Shown here piece by piece: positions 30,093 through 31,345 of a DNA stretch of 31,345 nt. The position numbers and the translations under genes were made by a program. This DNA is from JANPEZ01 sp031423155. Lineage in GTDB: Bacteria > Actinomycetota > UBA4738 > HRBIN12. Within the stretch, counting starts at the first letter, position 1; the number at the start of each line of letters is the position of its first letter. Below the pieces are notes generated by a model. It did no database searches, was not told the DNA's origin, and saw only the letters and a list, made by a program, of their open reading frames with translations. Location of the stretch: NCBI GenBank assembly GCA_031423155.1, contig JANPEZ010000148.1, positions 1 through 31,345 on the forward strand. The letters are read 5' to 3'.

Positions 30093-30668
30093 TCAGCTCG
30101 CCGCCGCCGTCGGGGTCGTCCCGACGAGCGGAAACCCAAGTGCGACCAGGAGCGCGCGCCCCTCGTCGTCGGACTTGGCCGTCGTTACGACCGTTATGTC
30201 CATACCCCGGACCGCCGACACCTTGTCGTAGTCGATCTCGGGGAAGATCAACTGCTCGGTCACGCCGAGCGTGTAGTTGCCGTGCCCGTCGAAGGCGTCG
30301 GGGTTCAGCCCGCGGAAGTCGCGGATCCGCGGCAGAGCCAGAGCCAGGAGCCTGTCGAGGAACTCCCACATCCGGTCACCGCGGAGCGTGACTTTCGCTC
30401 CGATGGCCTGCCCCTCGCGGAGCTTGAAACCTGCGATCGACTTCCGTGCCTTCGTCACCACGGGCTTCTGGCCGGTGATGATGACCAGGTCCGCGACAGC
30501 GTCATCCAGCATACGACCGTCCTTGGTCGCCTCACCAACGCCCATGTTCACGACGATCTTGTCCAGACGCGGCACCTGCATGACGTTCGTGTAGCCACGT
30601 TCGGCCATAAGGCCGGGCACCAACTCCGCGCGGTACTTCGCCTTCATCCTGGGTGTGTAGTCGGTCAT
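30093..30668 (-). CDS. rplE: 50S ribosomal protein L5
   Basis: 191-aa 5S rRNA and P-site tRNA contacting protein. VPRLDKIVVNMGVGEA, ITGQKPVVTKARKSIAGFKL and RDFRGLNPDAFDGHGNY are diagnostic. Overlaps rplX by four bases; 19 nt separate it from rpsN. Confidence 0.98.
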   Translation of the reverse strand: MTDYTPRMKAKYRAELVPGLMAERGYTNVMQVPRLDKIVVNMGVGEATKDGRMLDDAVADLVIITGQKPVVTKARKSIAGFKLREGQAIGAKVTLRGDRMWEFLDRLLALALPRIRDFRGLNPDAFDGHGNYTLGVTEQLIFPEIDYDKVSAVRGMDITVVTTAKSDDEGRALLVALGFPLVGTTPTAAAS

Positions 30669-30997
30669 AGGGCTGCCTCACACTTGCGACAGATGCGCAC
30701 CTTCACGTCATCCTCCTGGCGGTGGCCGACGCGTGTGGGCGCGCCGCAGGACTTGCACACGATCTGAACGTTCGAGATATCGATGAACAGCTCGGTATCG
30801 ATGATGCCGCCCTGCTGGAGTTGCTGACGATTCTTACCCTTCGCACCGGTCCGCACGGCCTTCTTGGCGCGCGCGACCCCATCGACCATCACCCGACCTC
30901 TGTCGGGCTGAACGTGGATCACGCGACCCGTCTTGCCACGGTCCTTGCCGGCCATGACCATCACGTTGTCGTCCTTCTTGATGTCCACGGTAGCCAT
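30665..30997 (-). CDS. rplX: 50S ribosomal protein L24 with zinc-ribbon cysteines
   Basis: 110-aa KOW-domain protein that nucleates 50S assembly. VMVMAGKDRGKTGRVIHVQP is the KOW segment. The C-terminal part carries C81, C84, C103 and C106 (VCKSCG and CRKCE), a probable zinc ribbon. ATG 30997 lies two bases after the rplN stop. Confidence 0.97.
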   Translation of the reverse strand: MATVDIKKDDNVMVMAGKDRGKTGRVIHVQPDRGRVMVDGVARAKKAVRTGAKGKNRQQLQQGGIIDTELFIDISNVQIVCKSCGAPTRVGHRQEDDVKVRICRKCEAAL

Positions 30998-30999
30998 GG

Positions 31000-31345
31000 T
31001 TAGAGCACCTCCGGCGCAAGCGAGATGATCTTCATGAACTTCTTCTCGCGCAGCTCACGCGCGACCGGCCCGAAGATGCGGGTGCCTCGCGGGTTCTTCT
31101 GGTCGTTGATCAGGACTACGGCGTTGTCGTCGAAACGGATGTAGGAGCCGTCGGGGCGTCTGCGTTCCTTGGCGGTGCGAACGACGACGGCCTTGACGAC
31201 CTCGCCCTTCTTCACCGCGGCTCCGGGCAGCGCGTTCTTGACCGTGCCGACGATCACGTCGCCCACGCCGGCGTACCGGCGCGCGGAGCCGCCGAGCACG
31301 CGGATGCACAGGACCTCTTTGGCCCCCGTGTTATCCGCTACGTTG
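31000..31345 (-). CDS. rplN: 50S ribosomal protein L14 (5' end outside window)
   Basis: Large-subunit protein at the subunit interface. The readable part begins NVADNTGAKEVLCIRVLGG at the window edge, so only about six or seven N-terminal residues are missing. It continues with VGDVIVGTVKNALPG, KAVVVRTAKERRRPDGSYI, FDDNAVVLIND and GTRIFGPVARELREKKFMKI. An internal ATG-like start inside this reading (near 31299) is not the true start because the family sequence runs through it to the edge. Confidence 0.97.
   Translation of the reverse strand, partial: NVADNTGAKEVLCIRVLGGSARRYAGVGDVIVGTVKNALPGAAVKKGEVVKAVVVRTAKERRRPDGSYIRFDDNAVVLINDQKNPRGTRIFGPVARELREKKFMKIISLAPEVL

Noticed and set aside
1..31345. 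tRNA, rRNA, riboswitch or replication-origin elements
   Set aside because: I saw no cloverleaf, rRNA segment, DnaA-box cluster or recognisable riboswitch core in the intergenic gaps, nearly all of which are under 220 nt.

Overview
This window looks like chromosomal DNA from a high-GC (by eye clearly above 60%) member of the Actinomycetota. The basis is the gene order (ribosomal S10/spc/alpha genes, then truA, rplM-rpsI, glmM, glmS, acpS, nnrD, alr, tsaE-tsaB-rimI), zinc-type S14, L36 and adenylate kinase, many GTG/TTG starts, several apparently leaderless genes, and an IniB/IniA/IniC-like cluster. No rRNA gene or species-specific marker is present, so I do not go below phylum; a deep-branching class is my inference.

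Layout. 38-604: rimI (minus). 773-1315: a PH-like protein (plus), convergent with tsaB. 1312-6103: a tightly overlapping minus-strand operon acpS - NAD(P)HX repair enzyme - alr - family 4 uracil-DNA glycosylase - tsaE - tsaB. 6144-7967: glmS (minus). 7995-14428: accessory block made of a membrane-anchored Hsp70-like protein (minus) divergent from an IniB-like repeat protein and two dynamin-like GTPases (plus). 14409-15740: glmM (minus). 15753-17253: arsenic genes arsR-arsM-arsC (minus). 17371-17613: small DUF2007-like protein (plus). 17618-18694: rplM-rpsI (minus) behind their own promoter and a 5' hairpin. 18763-20375: truA and an aminoglycoside phosphotransferase-family gene (minus). 20532-23049: infA-rpmJ-rpsM-rpsK-rpoA-rplQ (minus). 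23266-24498: AAA/DUF4143 ATPase inserted on the plus strand. 24610-31345: rplN (cut by the window edge)-rplX-rplE-rpsN-rpsH-rplF-rplR-rpsE-rpmD-rplO-secY-adk-map (minus).

How it works together. The minus strand is a housekeeping supercluster for ribosome assembly, transcription, protein export and maturation, UDP-GlcNAc synthesis (GlmS, GlmM), D-alanine supply, carrier-protein activation, and tRNA t6A plus ribosomal protein acetylation. It is interrupted by accessory genes at five junctions: map/infA, truA/rplM, rpsI/glmM, glmM/glmS and rimI/tsaB.

The most interesting accessory block is the Hsp70-TM / IniB-like / dynamin / dynamin cluster. It has a symmetric divergent promoter, an Hsp70 ATPase domain tethered to the membrane with a cysteine-containing outer domain, and an IniB-like protein carrying fourteen 11-residue repeats. 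I infer a membrane-remodelling or envelope-stress system. There are no tRNAs, rRNAs, CRISPR arrays, insertion sequences or origins that I could support.
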